Assembly: GCF_004770895.1 (NCBI RefSeq)
Contig: NZ_RQHS01000005.1
Location: 186,001 to 250,000 of the forward strand
Direction of reading: 5' to 3'
DNA length: 64,000 nt
Source: Leptospira dzoumogneensis
GTDB taxonomy: Bacteria > Spirochaetota > Leptospiria > Leptospirales > Leptospiraceae
Below the pieces are notes generated by a model, which searched no databases, was not told the origin of the DNA, and worked only from the letters and a program-made list of their open reading frames with translations. Each line of letters opens with the position of its first letter. Position 1 is the stretch's first letter. Below are positions 52,471 through 61,522 of the stretch, in pieces. A program made the translations under genes and the position numbers.

Positions 52471-53367
52471 ATGTCGGAACCGCTTTGGAGAACCCACCCT
52501 TTGGCCTGGAAGGCATCGGGGGCTTTCTTTGAATGGAAAAAAAGGAAACTATTCTATCGGATAGGTGGAGAAGGAGAAGCACTTCTTCTTTTACATGGAT
52601 TTCCCACTTCTTCCTGGGACTGGAAAGATGTATGGGAAACTCTTACTCATCAGTACAAAGTTCTGACCTTAGATTATCTAGGCTTCGGTTTTTCTGAAAA
52701 ACCTAAAGACGGACATTATTCTATTTTTGAATACGCGGACCAGGCTGAGTTCTTCCTACAAGAGCAAGGTATCAAAAAGGTGCATATTCTCGCTCACGAT
52801 CTGGGAGATACGGTTGCACAAGAATTGGTCGCAAGGTTCAGGGAAAAATTATCCGGGCAGAGGATAGGCGGTCCAGACTTGGAGTCGGTGTTCTTCTTAA
52901 ATGGTGGGATCTTTCCGGAAACCCATAGGCCTAGAGCAGTACAGAAATTATTGAACGGTCCACTCGGATTTTTATTCTCCCGTTTAGTGAACAAGACATC
53001 CTTCCAAAAAAGTTTTTCAGAAGTATTCGGGCCGAATACTAAACCTGCTCAAGAGGAGTTGGATGGTTATTGGGAATGTGTAAACAACGGAGGGGGGAAG
53101 TTGATCTATCACAAGTTGATAAGATACATGAGAGAAAGAAAAATTTTCAGAGATAGATGGGTGGGAGCAATACTCGACTGTCCAATTCCTTATGCGTTGG
53201 CAGATGGTCTGGAAGATCCGGTCAGCGGCAAACACGTGGTGGATCGACTCCGAGAAATGAGACCTGATGCGAAAGTGTACGAACTCCCAGGCATAGGACA
53301 TTATCCTCAGACAGAAGCTGCAGACCAGGTTTTGAAAGCGTACTCAAACTTCAGATCTAATCTTTGA
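52471..53367 (+). CDS. Alpha/beta hydrolase of the MEST/PEG1 type
   Basis: 298 aa from the ATG at 52471, chosen for its GGAGGAG Shine-Dalgarno over the in-frame TTG at 52450. The oxyanion segment is LLLLHGFPTSSWDWKDVW, and the nucleophile elbow is LAHDLGDTVAQELVARFRE with Asp, as in epoxide hydrolases and dehalogenases. The cap FFLNGGIFPETHRPRAVQKL, the VFGPNTKP and FRDRWVGAILDCPIP segments and the final GIGHYPQTE closely match, from memory, vertebrate MEST (mesoderm-specific transcript). The catalytic acid and His would be Asp in EDPVSG and His in GHYPQ. The substrate is unknown. Confidence 0.88.
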   Translation: MSEPLWRTHPLAWKASGAFFEWKKRKLFYRIGGEGEALLLLHGFPTSSWDWKDVWETLTHQYKVLTLDYLGFGFSEKPKDGHYSIFEYADQAEFFLQEQGIKKVHILAHDLGDTVAQELVARFREKLSGQRIGGPDLESVFFLNGGIFPETHRPRAVQKLLNGPLGFLFSRLVNKTSFQKSFSEVFGPNTKPAQEELDGYWECVNNGGGKLIYHKLIRYMRERKIFRDRWVGAILDCPIPYALADGLEDPVSGKHVVDRLREMRPDAKVYELPGIGHYPQTEAADQVLKAYSNFRSNL

Positions 53368-53452
53368 TATTTCTCAGATAGTTTGGTGACCGGATTTATT
53401 TCCTTGAAAAAAGGAAGAAACCTGCCAGACTGTAAAGAAAGCGAAAGATTAG

Positions 53453-54274
53453 ATGGGTAAGGTTGCATACAATAATCCGCGTTTTTTTGATTTTGTATAC
53501 GACGACTTTTTATGTGCGGCGGTGGACTCTCACGTCGCTCAATCCGGAGTTCTATTTCACTCTTTGACCAAAGAAAGTGTTTGGGAGCTTTTCGAGATCA
53601 CTGGGGTTCTGGCAGAACTCAAAAAAAGAGGATACGATTCCTTCCAATTGGATCTTTCCGGAAGTGATGATACCTACCAAAAATTAATTCTCACTTACCA
53701 GAACGAAATTTTAGTACATCTACGTTTGAGCATCCAAGAATATAGGATACGTCTCAACGATTACTTCTTCAAAGAAAAATATCTGGTTGTGAATTGGCTC
53801 CAGACACGTCATCCGAAACAGGTAGGAAGGGATTCCGCTCGTTTGTACCCGGGACAAGATGTTCCAGGTCTTGGGATCTTTACCGAGATGGCCGACCTGA
53901 TCGGATTTCTGATCATCTCACTTAGATTGAATGGAGCCGTGATACGTCCCGAATATTTTCATGATGCTGTACTCTTCTCCCGTAAATTCCATTTTTTAGA
54001 AGCGGACTCAAAAGCGCTCTATCAAGCTTTAAGAACCGCATTTCCGAAACATTCTATCCGAGCCATCTCCACTCTTTTACAACATGGAAAGATCGTGGAT
54101 GCAAAACGAGGAGTGATAGAATGGAAACCGATCGAGATGATCTTCTTCTTAGAAAAATCTTTGAACTTCTTCGTATTCAATCGCAAGTTTGAGAAGAAGG
54201 TTTCCAAGATACTTTCTACCTACAAACTCTCTCTGGTAGAGGGTGCAGAGGTAGAGTTGGGACTAAATACTTAG
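53453..54274 (+). CDS. Conserved protein of unknown function (273 aa)
   Basis: Not recognised. A soluble alpha/beta protein without signal peptide, apparently conserved in leptospires. Notable segments are VLAELKKRGYDSFQLDLSGS, TRHPKQVGRDSARLYPGQD and GLGIFTEMADLIGFLIISLR. The tail VSKILSTYKLSLVEGAEVEL suggests a long helix. It lies upstream of the PilZ gene on the same strand with a 117-nt gap. The function is unknown, and nothing in the context settles it. Confidence 0.7.
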   Translation: MGKVAYNNPRFFDFVYDDFLCAAVDSHVAQSGVLFHSLTKESVWELFEITGVLAELKKRGYDSFQLDLSGSDDTYQKLILTYQNEILVHLRLSIQEYRIRLNDYFFKEKYLVVNWLQTRHPKQVGRDSARLYPGQDVPGLGIFTEMADLIGFLIISLRLNGAVIRPEYFHDAVLFSRKFHFLEADSKALYQALRTAFPKHSIRAISTLLQHGKIVDAKRGVIEWKPIEMIFFLEKSLNFFVFNRKFEKKVSKILSTYKLSLVEGAEVELGLNT

Positions 54275-54391
54275 CACTATTTTGAACGAGTGTTACGCGA
54301 TTATTTTTCGGTAGAAAACCGTTTTCTTCTCCCGTCTTATCCATTTATACTATAGGTTTGGCCATTATTCTAGTATCCGGAGGGTCCTCGG

Positions 54392-54748
54392 ATGGAGAAA
54401 AGAAAACAGGTGAGGGTAGTACCTTTCCCTAAACAACCAGTTCAACTCCAATTGATGGGAAACGGTTTTTTAGACATTCTTGTCGCCCAGGACGTCAGCG
54501 AGGGAGGGATCGCGGTTCGAGTTCCTCATAAATTCGATGGATGTGATATACATTCCAGCGTGGAAATAGTGGTTTCTCTGCCCGGATACAAACCATTTAA
54601 AGCATTAGGTAAGATCAAACACTTGAGTGCTTCCAAGGAAGCACAGGGTCTTTTCGGGCTCCAATTCACCCAAATCGACGTAAAAGGGAAGGAATTCCTG
54701 CTCGATTATGTCAAAAAACTAGCCTCACTCCGCAGAATGGCAGGATAA
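54392..54748 (+). CDS. PilZ-domain protein (c-di-GMP receptor candidate)
   Basis: 118 aa, a single PilZ domain. The c-di-GMP-binding residues are present: RxxxR in EKRKQVRVVPF and DxSxxG in AQDVSEGGIAVRV, followed by the beta barrel (EIVVSLPGYKPFKALGKIK; GLFGLQFTQID). Such stand-alone PilZ proteins act by binding partners, often in motility or cell-envelope synthesis. It sits between an unknown and an acyltransferase gene and may act on either. Confidence 0.88.
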   Translation: MEKRKQVRVVPFPKQPVQLQLMGNGFLDILVAQDVSEGGIAVRVPHKFDGCDIHSSVEIVVSLPGYKPFKALGKIKHLSASKEAQGLFGLQFTQIDVKGKEFLLDYVKKLASLRRMAG

Positions 54749-54849
54749 TCGACCAAGTCCAGTCATCGGAATTTCTTTCCAGCGTAATCCGACTGTAACC
54801 ATTTAGGATGATAGATAGAAGCATCCTAACAAGGAAAAGAAGGACGACA

Positions 54850-55629
54850 ATGGGATCAGGAACAGTCCAAAAAAAGCAAAAATTAGAACGTAAGCTTGAA
54901 GTAAGGATCGCAGAGAACCAACTCGAGATCGAAAGAACTTTAGCTCTTCGTTATGACGTATTCAATCTGGAGCTTGGAGAAGGTTTACCTCAATCCGCTG
55001 CTACACGTAAAGACAGAGACGAGTATGATTTATTTTGCGACCACCTTATCGTAGTAGATAAGAACAGAAATGATATGATCGTCGGAACTTATCGTATCCT
55101 ACGAAGAAGTGTCGCTAAGGCAAACCTCGGATTTTACTCCGACAACGAATTCGATATTACTAAAATTTACGAATTAGAAAGAGAACCTGCAGAGATCGGA
55201 CGCAGCTGCGTTCATCCTGAATACAGAGACGGATCCGTAATTTCTCTTCTTTGGGGCGGACTCGCTCAATATATGAAGAAGAACAATATCGGATACCTTT
55301 TCGGTTGCGGTTCCGTTCACAGCACCGATGCACAATCTGCAAACGATGTTTACGCGTTTTTGAAAGATAAACAAGCTCTTGCTGGAGAAGCTTTCGACGT
55401 AAAACCTCTTCCTGGATTCGAAATGCCTGGTTTCGACCAGAACTATTCTCCGGAAGATATGAAAGAAGTTTCTAGAAGGATCCCTGCATTAATTAAAGGG
55501 TATATTAGAGCAGGATCGACGATCTGCGGAATTCCTGCATTGGACTCCGTTTTCAAGACTACTGACTTCTTTATCATCTTCGATATCAAAGACATCGAAG
55601 CAAGATACAGCAAACATTACTTAGAGTAG
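54850..55629 (+). CDS. OlsB-like GNAT N-acyltransferase
   Basis: 259 aa from the ATG at 54850, supported by GAAGGA just upstream; an in-frame ATG at 54808 would add 14 residues without a Shine-Dalgarno. The fold is the autoinducer-synthase/OlsB branch of [24 protein letters not shown], then [20 protein letters not shown] and [20 protein letters not shown]. OlsB transfers a 3-hydroxyacyl chain from ACP to ornithine, the first step of ornithine-lipid synthesis. The second acyltransferase (OlsA) is not adjacent, so the end product is uncertain. A strong terminator follows. Confidence 0.82.
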   Translation: MGSGTVQKKQKLERKLEVRIAENQLEIERTLALRYDVFNLELGEGLPQSAATRKDRDEYDLFCDHLIVVDKNRNDMIVGTYRILRRSVAKANLGFYSDNEFDITKIYELEREPAEIGRSCVHPEYRDGSVISLLWGGLAQYMKKNNIGYLFGCGSVHSTDAQSANDVYAFLKDKQALAGEAFDVKPLPGFEMPGFDQNYSPEDMKEVSRRIPALIKGYIRAGSTICGIPALDSVFKTTDFFIIFDIKDIEARYSKHYLE

Positions 55630-55658
55630 AACTTAGGGCTCCCTGAGTTTTCTTAAGG

Positions 55659-55685
55659 ACGGGTCTCATAGAGGCCCGTTTTTGT
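55659..55685 (+). terminator. Intrinsic terminator after the OlsB-like gene
   Basis: ACGGGTCTC (55659-55667) pairs with GAGGCCCGT (55671-55679), one G-U pair, over an ATA loop, followed by TTTTTGTTTTT. It lies 29 nt after the stop. Confidence 0.88.
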
Positions 55686-55801
55686 TTTTAGCCCCTTTTC
55701 GGCACCTAAATACGGACCGATACACCTTGACCGTATGAGCTTCTCCTTTTTTTCTATACTAAATTAATTCTAAACAAGCGAAAGCCCAGTTTGGGTGACT
55801 C

Positions 55802-56896
55802 ATGAATCAAATCGATTTCCAACATCCCTCTTTTAAGGACCAGATCCGATTTTATGTATTGGTATTTCTGTCCTTTTTGGTCATGAGCGTAGGTTATTAT
55901 TTAGGGATTTCTTCTTATATTCTTGGTTGGTTCGCTTTCTGTATCTCCGCGTTTTCAGTAGCGGGCAACGATGCAGTCCAAACCGTAGGGACATTTATAG
56001 AAAGTAAAAAGTCGGTGCACTGGTTCCCGAAACTTGCAGCATTGGGTGGGCTTCTTGCTTTAGTGTTCGGATACGCTTGGTGGTCTGCAAGCGGAGAAGT
56101 TCATTTTCACAGACTGGATAATTTTACTCCTCCCGCAGAATATAATTTTCTGCAGCTCATCGCACCTATCGTTCTAGTCATCATCACTCGGCTGAAATCT
56201 CCGATCTCCACTACGTTTTTGATCCTGGGATTATTCGGCGGACAGAATATAGAGAAGATGCTGACCAAATCCTTTTTAGGATACATGATCGCATTCATCA
56301 CTGCTCTGGTGGTCTGGGGAATTTTAGTAAAAGTAGATCCTAAAGAATATTATGACGATCATATGCCCGATCCAAGAACCGAAAGAAAATGGGCGATCTT
56401 ACAATGGTTCTCCACTTTATTTTTATGGGCCGCTTGGCTGGCGCAAGACGCTGCCAATATAGTCATATATCTTCCTAGACAATTGAATTGGATGGAACTT
56501 GTTGGAGCGGTCTCTATTCTGATCGGTGCTCTTGGTATCATATTATATACCAACGGCGGGACGATCCAAGAGATTGTTACGGAGAAGTCCGACATCCAAT
56601 GGTCCAAGGCGGCCACTATCGTAGATCTGGTATATGCTAGTATTTTAATATTCTTCCAGAAGATCAGCAATATGCCTATGTCCACCACTTGGGTATTCCT
56701 CGGAATGCTTGCGGGAAGAGAGATCGTGTTAAATTTCCTTACCTACAGGGACGCTCCTTATTTGGAGACATTCCGCAAAGTAGGTAAGGATGTTCTTCTT
56801 GCGTCTATAGGAATTGCAGTGAGTATTTTTATATTCTTACTCGCTTCTCAGTTTTATCCCGAAAAGACTTCCTTTATTCCTAGATTCTTAAAGTAA
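55802..56896 (+). CDS. Divergent PiT-like (PHO4-family) membrane transporter
   Basis: 364 aa with about ten membrane segments. Two halves carry the PiT pattern: VAGNDAVQTVGTF (about residue 53) and LAQDAANIVIYLPR (about 220), each followed by a STT segment (SPISTTFLILGLFGGQN; PMSTTWVFLGMLAGREI). This is the inverted-repeat layout of phosphate/cation symporters, but the canonical GANDVAN motif is altered (GNDAVQ, QDAANI), so the substrate may not be phosphate. It is transcribed alone after a terminator, with only 7 nt between its stop and the convergent acyl-CoA dehydrogenase. Confidence 0.75.
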   Translation: MNQIDFQHPSFKDQIRFYVLVFLSFLVMSVGYYLGISSYILGWFAFCISAFSVAGNDAVQTVGTFIESKKSVHWFPKLAALGGLLALVFGYAWWSASGEVHFHRLDNFTPPAEYNFLQLIAPIVLVIITRLKSPISTTFLILGLFGGQNIEKMLTKSFLGYMIAFITALVVWGILVKVDPKEYYDDHMPDPRTERKWAILQWFSTLFLWAAWLAQDAANIVIYLPRQLNWMELVGAVSILIGALGIILYTNGGTIQEIVTEKSDIQWSKAATIVDLVYASILIFFQKISNMPMSTTWVFLGMLAGREIVLNFLTYRDAPYLETFRKVGKDVLLASIGIAVSIFIFLLASQFYPEKTSFIPRFLK

Positions 56897-56903
56897 TCTA
56901 AAC

Positions 56904-58646
56904 TTATACTGCATTTTCTATTCTATAGATACATGCTTTCGAAATAGCGGTGCTATCGATTAGATATGCTCTGCAATCTTTCGCCCAACGATCGAATTGA
57001 TCTGTTTGTTTTAGTTTGGCTACGGCTTTCTCATACAACATACTGCATAGATATCTTGAAGTGATGATCATTAGATTTTCCGCGACCCTTTCTTTGGCCT
57101 GATCGTCTTCGATTGATTTGAATTTCGAAATTGCGTCTTCGAAGATTTGAGATTGTTCATTTAGATATTTAGAAGGTGATTCAACCTCTGCTTTGATAGA
57201 TTCTAGATATTTTTTGAAATTTCCTTCTCCACTCATTCCGGCTACAATCGCACCGACTGCAATTCGAACATGGATCTGGCTTGTTCCTTCGTAGATCGTA
57301 TTGATCCGGGAGTCGCGAAATATTCTGGCTACATCGTAATCTTCCGTATAACCTGCTCCACCGTGGATTTGGATTGCAAGACCTGCACATTTATGTCCTT
57401 CTTCCGAACAATAATATTTAGAGATAGGAGTAAGTACTGTGGCAAGATTTCCCCATTTTTTGACTCTTTCGTCTTTGCGGATCTCTCTATCTTCTTTATT
57501 CGCTTTTTCCAAACGGATTTGATGATGCTGGTACATATCCACAACTCGAGCGGTTTCAAATGTGAGAAGTCTCATCGCATTCACTTCTCTTTGGATTTTA
57601 TGAAGCATTTCTGCTACTGCTGGAATTTGTTCGATCGGTCTTCCGAACTGTTGTCTTTCTTCCGCATACTTTCGGGATTCATAATATGCTCCGGTTGCAC
57701 TTCCTGGACCACAAGCCGCACTGCCTAGTCTCATGAAGTTTGTCATACCGGTAGTGTATCTAGTAAGGCCGAGACCTTCTTGCCCTAAGAGTTCACCATG
57801 GCTATTCTCATATACGATTTCGCAGGTAGGAGATGCATGGATTCCCATTTTTGTTTCGATTCCTGCAACAGTTACATCTTCACTTTTTACCAGGAATACG
57901 GATAATCCTCTAGCTCCTCCATTTCCTGTTCTTGCAAGAGTTAATAGACTAGATGGATAAGGGCCGAGTCCGCAGCCTTGGGATATAAAACGTTTTGTTC
58001 CGTTTAGACGGTAATACCCGTCTTCCATTTTTACTGCGGTAGTTCTGACGTTATTTAGATCGGATCCGAAATCAGGCTCGGTAAGAGACATTGCAAAAAG
58101 GGTCTCTCCGGTCGCTGCTTTTGCTGCAAAGTTTTCTATTTGTTCTTCCGTTCCATATCTAGAAACGATTTGAGCTAAATTGAGTAGTGCGACAGTCATA
58201 CAAAAAGAAACATCTGCTCTTGCCATGACCATTCCGTAAAATGCGCTAATGGTTCCCGGCATTCCGAGTCCTCCTGCTTCTCTCGAAATGGAGAATGGCA
58301 TGAGTCCCGTATCTCTGAATTTTTCGTAGATCAATGTGGTTTCTTCCGGAAAAATCACTTTTCCGTTTTCGTAACGTAGATGTTTTTTATCCATTACGCT
58401 GGAAAGTTGAGATACATCTCTTCCGAAAAATTCTCCCAAGGATTCAAGACTTGATCTGTATAATTCTACCGCTTCCTCAACGCTAGAAGGAGCCATTTCG
58501 TATCTTGGGTTATTCGTTTTTTTATAAATTTCGTGTTCGAAAAATTCTTCGCCTTCCGTTGATTTTACGATAGAAGCCCAATCGATTAAATGTTCGAAAA
58601 TTAGTTTTAGATCTTCGTCGTCTGTAAAATAATTATTAGCTATCAT
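56904..58646 (-). CDS. Acyl-CoA dehydrogenase (long form)
   Basis: 580 aa, longer than the enzyme at 9622-10809, with a C-terminal extension of about 150 residues as in long-chain or FadE-like forms. The flavin site is FAMSLTEPDFGSDLNNVRTT, and the active-site Glu lies in INTIYEGTSQIHVRIAVGA. QIHGGAGYTEDYDVARIFRD precedes it. It starts 12 nt after the FadH-like reductase stop, so the two form an operon under the divergent TetR regulator. Electrons should pass to EtfAB. Confidence 0.93.
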   Translation of the reverse strand: MIANNYFTDDEDLKLIFEHLIDWASIVKSTEGEEFFEHEIYKKTNNPRYEMAPSSVEEAVELYRSSLESLGEFFGRDVSQLSSVMDKKHLRYENGKVIFPEETTLIYEKFRDTGLMPFSISREAGGLGMPGTISAFYGMVMARADVSFCMTVALLNLAQIVSRYGTEEQIENFAAKAATGETLFAMSLTEPDFGSDLNNVRTTAVKMEDGYYRLNGTKRFISQGCGLGPYPSSLLTLARTGNGGARGLSVFLVKSEDVTVAGIETKMGIHASPTCEIVYENSHGELLGQEGLGLTRYTTGMTNFMRLGSAACGPGSATGAYYESRKYAEERQQFGRPIEQIPAVAEMLHKIQREVNAMRLLTFETARVVDMYQHHQIRLEKANKEDREIRKDERVKKWGNLATVLTPISKYYCSEEGHKCAGLAIQIHGGAGYTEDYDVARIFRDSRINTIYEGTSQIHVRIAVGAIVAGMSGEGNFKKYLESIKAEVESPSKYLNEQSQIFEDAISKFKSIEDDQAKERVAENLMIITSRYLCSMLYEKAVAKLKQTDQFDRWAKDCRAYLIDSTAISKACIYRIENAV

Positions 58647-58658
58647 ATATTCCCTTAT

Positions 58659-60683
58659 TTATGCGTTCACAGTAATTTTGTCTTCTTTTCCGATACTATA
58701 AGCGGCGTTCAATCCTTCTAAAAACGCTCTCTCTGCATCAATTCCTTTAGAGTCCTTTGCTCCACCTATAACGAATATCTGCTTTTGAGGGTGTAAAGAT
58801 TTGTAGGTTTCATAAAGAGAACTTTCTTTTTCCTGTCCTACACAAAGTACTAAAGAATCGCATGGATAAAGAACCTCTTCTCCATTTTTCAAAGTAATCT
58901 TTAGGCCTTCTTTAGTGATTTCCTTATAGTTGAGTCCTTGGAAAAATTCTACACCGGATGCTTCCAATTCCTGTTTGAGAGCCCAAAAAGTAGTGGGTCC
59001 CAAGCCGGCACCATGTTTTCCGCTTCTTCTAAAAATCGCAACATCTCTTTCCGATTTATGAGGTTGAATAACAGCATTCGTATACGAATCGATATTATAT
59101 TTTTTTGAATAAGATTCTAGATTCGGATCGTTTTCTTCGGTCAGTTTGTGAGCCACATCAACTCCGATCCCTCCTCCACCGATCACCGCTACTTTTTTTC
59201 CCGCTTTGAATTTCCCAGTCAGATAATCCGTATAATTTCCGACTGGAAGGTTCTCGATACCAGGCAGCGTAAATTCTCTTGGTTTAACACCTGTCGCAAA
59301 TATGATCGCATCCGGATCTAATTCTTCAAGCAGCTTTAGATCACAATTTGTATTTAAACGAATATCAACCCCAAGCGCTGGAAGTTCGTTCTTAAAATAA
59401 CGGATCGTCTCTTTGAATTCGGATTTGCCAGGAATATTCGAAGCAAGTTGGAACTGCCCTCCTAACTGATCGGATTTTTCGAGTAATATAACCGCGTGGC
59501 CTAAAGAAGCACTTGCTCTTGCTGCTTCCAGACCTCCTGGTCCGGATCCGATCACCACAACTTTTTGAGGTTTCACATTGGAATCTATTTTGTATTCCAA
59601 TTCATTCACAGCTTGTGGATTCACTAAACAGGAAACCGATTTATCTATGAAAGCATGGTCCAAACAGGACTGGTTGCATGCAATACATGTGTTGATCCGA
59701 TTCGATGCACCTGTCCGGATTTTTTTTACGATAAACGCATCTGCAAGAAATGGCCTCGCCATAGAAATTATATCTGCTTGATCCGTATCAAAAATTCTTT
59801 GCACTGTGCTTGGATCGTTTACTCTGTTCGATGCGATGATCGGAATACCGGGAGTTTTTTCTTTGATCTTACCAGCAATGTTTGCCCAGGCTCCTCTCGG
59901 AACTAATTGGCTTATAGTAGGAATTCTTGATTCATGCCATCCGATCCCTATATTCAAAGCAGATACACCTTCTTGCTTTAGTGTTTGAGCTAGATCGCAT
60001 ACTTCTTCGAAAGTCGGATTTCCTGGAATTAGATCGATCCCTGACATTCTGAAAATGATCGGGAAACCTTCCGGAAGATTTTTTATGACTGCTCGTAAAA
60101 CTTCTACAGCCATATTCATTCTTCTTTTGGGATCTCCTCCAAAATGATCGTCCCTATGATTTGTTACAGGAGAGAAGAATTGGTTGATGAGATATCCTTC
60201 ACTCCCCATAATTTCTACCGCCCCGAATCCTGTTTCTTTCGCGAGCTTTGCTGCGATCCCGAAATCTTCCGCAGTTTTCCAACATTCTTCTTCCGTGAGT
60301 GCTCTTGGAATATATCTATTGATTGGAGCGCGGAGCGCAGAAGGGCCCACGCAGTTTCTATCGAACGCATATCGTCCTGCGTGAAAAAGTTGTGCGCACA
60401 TAGTTCCGCTTCCATTTAGAAGACCATTCATCTTCTTTAATTCGGATGCGTGTTCTTCATTTTGTATATTAAAGAAGTGTTTGGATCCTCTTCCTTCTTC
60501 ATTCACGCTGATCCCGCCGGTGACTATTAAACCTACTCCGCCTTCAAAACGTTTTCCATAGAATGCCGCCATTCTTTCTGCGGTTCCGGTTTTTCCCTCG
60601 AGTCCCAGGTGCATAGATCCCATTACAAACCGGTTTGGAAGGGAAAACTTTCCTATGTTTATGGGTTGAAATGCCTTTTCCAT
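58659..60683 (-). CDS. 2,4-dienoyl-CoA reductase-like flavin/Fe-S oxidoreductase
   Basis: 674 aa with three parts: an OYE-type TIM barrel (residues 1-330) carrying VEIMGSEGYLINQFFSPVTN; a 4Fe-4S site CIACNQSCLDHAF ending VSCLVNP (about 345-375); and a second flavin/NAD domain opening KVVVIGSGPGGLEAARASAS, with KKVAVIGGGGIGVDVAHKL. This is the FadH layout, which reduces conjugated double bonds of unsaturated fatty acyl-CoAs. The operon with an acyl-CoA dehydrogenase supports a role in unsaturated fatty acid breakdown, but related enzymes act on other enoates. The substrate is inferred. Confidence 0.88.
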   Translation of the reverse strand: MEKAFQPINIGKFSLPNRFVMGSMHLGLEGKTGTAERMAAFYGKRFEGGVGLIVTGGISVNEEGRGSKHFFNIQNEEHASELKKMNGLLNGSGTMCAQLFHAGRYAFDRNCVGPSALRAPINRYIPRALTEEECWKTAEDFGIAAKLAKETGFGAVEIMGSEGYLINQFFSPVTNHRDDHFGGDPKRRMNMAVEVLRAVIKNLPEGFPIIFRMSGIDLIPGNPTFEEVCDLAQTLKQEGVSALNIGIGWHESRIPTISQLVPRGAWANIAGKIKEKTPGIPIIASNRVNDPSTVQRIFDTDQADIISMARPFLADAFIVKKIRTGASNRINTCIACNQSCLDHAFIDKSVSCLVNPQAVNELEYKIDSNVKPQKVVVIGSGPGGLEAARASASLGHAVILLEKSDQLGGQFQLASNIPGKSEFKETIRYFKNELPALGVDIRLNTNCDLKLLEELDPDAIIFATGVKPREFTLPGIENLPVGNYTDYLTGKFKAGKKVAVIGGGGIGVDVAHKLTEENDPNLESYSKKYNIDSYTNAVIQPHKSERDVAIFRRSGKHGAGLGPTTFWALKQELEASGVEFFQGLNYKEITKEGLKITLKNGEEVLYPCDSLVLCVGQEKESSLYETYKSLHPQKQIFVIGGAKDSKGIDAERAFLEGLNAAYSIGKEDKITVNA

Positions 60684-60722
60684 TTATAAATTCTCCGCTG
60701 AATTCCGTATTAGAGCTATTAT

Positions 60723-60735
60723 TTACCAATGGTAA
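60723..60735. promoter_or_regulatory. TetR operator, copy 1 (TTACCANTGGTAA)
   Basis: TTACCAATGGTAA is a perfect 6-bp palindrome around one central base. It lies in the divergent region between the FadH-like gene and tetR, 42 bp centre to centre from copy 2, which is four helical turns. Confidence 0.8.
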
Positions 60736-60764
60736 TATAAATAATATAGGATTCAAGAAATAAA

Positions 60765-60777
60765 TTACCACTGGTAA
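60765..60777. promoter_or_regulatory. TetR operator, copy 2 (TTACCANTGGTAA)
   Basis: TTACCACTGGTAA, identical to copy 1 except for the central base. For the minus-strand operon it overlaps a possible promoter (TTGCAA at 60791-60786, 18 nt, TAATTT at 60767-60762), so binding should block transcription of the fatty-acid operon. Confidence 0.8.
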
Positions 60778-60819
60778 ATATGTTCTTGCAAAGAATTGGA
60801 AATAGAAAGAATCGTTAGT

Positions 60820-61476
60820 ATGCCTGTAAATAAGAAACGCCGCCAACAGCAGGGTCCGGGAAGGCCGTTTAAAAATGATAAGATCACTGTCAGGGAAGAT
60901 CTTATATCCGCGGGTACTGAATTATTAAAGACTACTCCTCTAGAAGAGATCTCATTACGAAAAGTTGCGTCTCTTGCAGGTGTGAGTCATGCGGCGTCTT
61001 ATCATCACTTCGAAAACAAAAACGCTCTTCTTGCTGCGATCTCAGAAAGAGGGTTTCAGAAATATTTCTCAGAGTACCAAAAGGAACTCGAAAAAACGGA
61101 AAACGATTTTTTGGGACGTTTCCGTGCTCTTGGCTGGACCTATATTCAGTTTATATTAAATAACCAGCAATTTGCGAGGATCATGTTTGGCGGGATCGAT
61201 ATAAATTTACACCCAACATTGTCCGCAGTTTCTAGAAGAACGTATAGACAACTGCATGAAATCATACGTATGGGCCAAAGACTGGGAGCGATCAAGCCTG
61301 GTCAAACACGGGAGAAAACTGTAGCCTCCTGGTCTATGATCCACGGAATAGCGATGCTTTTTTTGGAAGGTAGAATAAAACCCCAAAAGAACAAAGAAGA
61401 TATGAAAAAGTTTATCTTATCCGTGATTGAATGCGCATATACCGGGATGACTCTTCCTCCACCTGCCTCAAAATAA
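60820..61476 (+). CDS. TetR-family regulator of the adjacent lipid-oxidation operon
   Basis: 218 aa from the ATG at 60820; a TTG at 60796 is in frame but less likely. The DNA-binding domain is SLRKVASLAGVSHAASYHHF (about residues 46-65), after a basic N-terminus (VNKKRRQQQGPGRP). The C-terminal ligand domain has the WHG-like segment VASWSMIHGIAMLFLEG. It diverges from the FadH-like/acyl-CoA dehydrogenase operon with two identical operators between, so it should repress both units, with an acyl-CoA or fatty acid as the likely inducer (inferred). Confidence 0.92.
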   Translation: MPVNKKRRQQQGPGRPFKNDKITVREDLISAGTELLKTTPLEEISLRKVASLAGVSHAASYHHFENKNALLAAISERGFQKYFSEYQKELEKTENDFLGRFRALGWTYIQFILNNQQFARIMFGGIDINLHPTLSAVSRRTYRQLHEIIRMGQRLGAIKPGQTREKTVASWSMIHGIAMLFLEGRIKPQKNKEDMKKFILSVIECAYTGMTLPPPASK

Positions 61477-61522
61477 AAATGAGACTTTGTCCTTCAGAGT
61501 CATCCGAGCCAGTATCTATTCT

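Noticed and set aside
57270..57728. 152-aa plus-strand open frame, cysteine- and phenylalanine-rich
   Set aside because: It lies antisense inside the acyl-CoA dehydrogenase gene, whose motifs are fully conserved; a codon-bias shadow.
60544..60846. 100-aa minus-strand open frame across the TetR operators
   Set aside because: It overlaps the start of the FadH-like gene off frame and covers regulatory palindromes; no ribosome site or protein-like composition.
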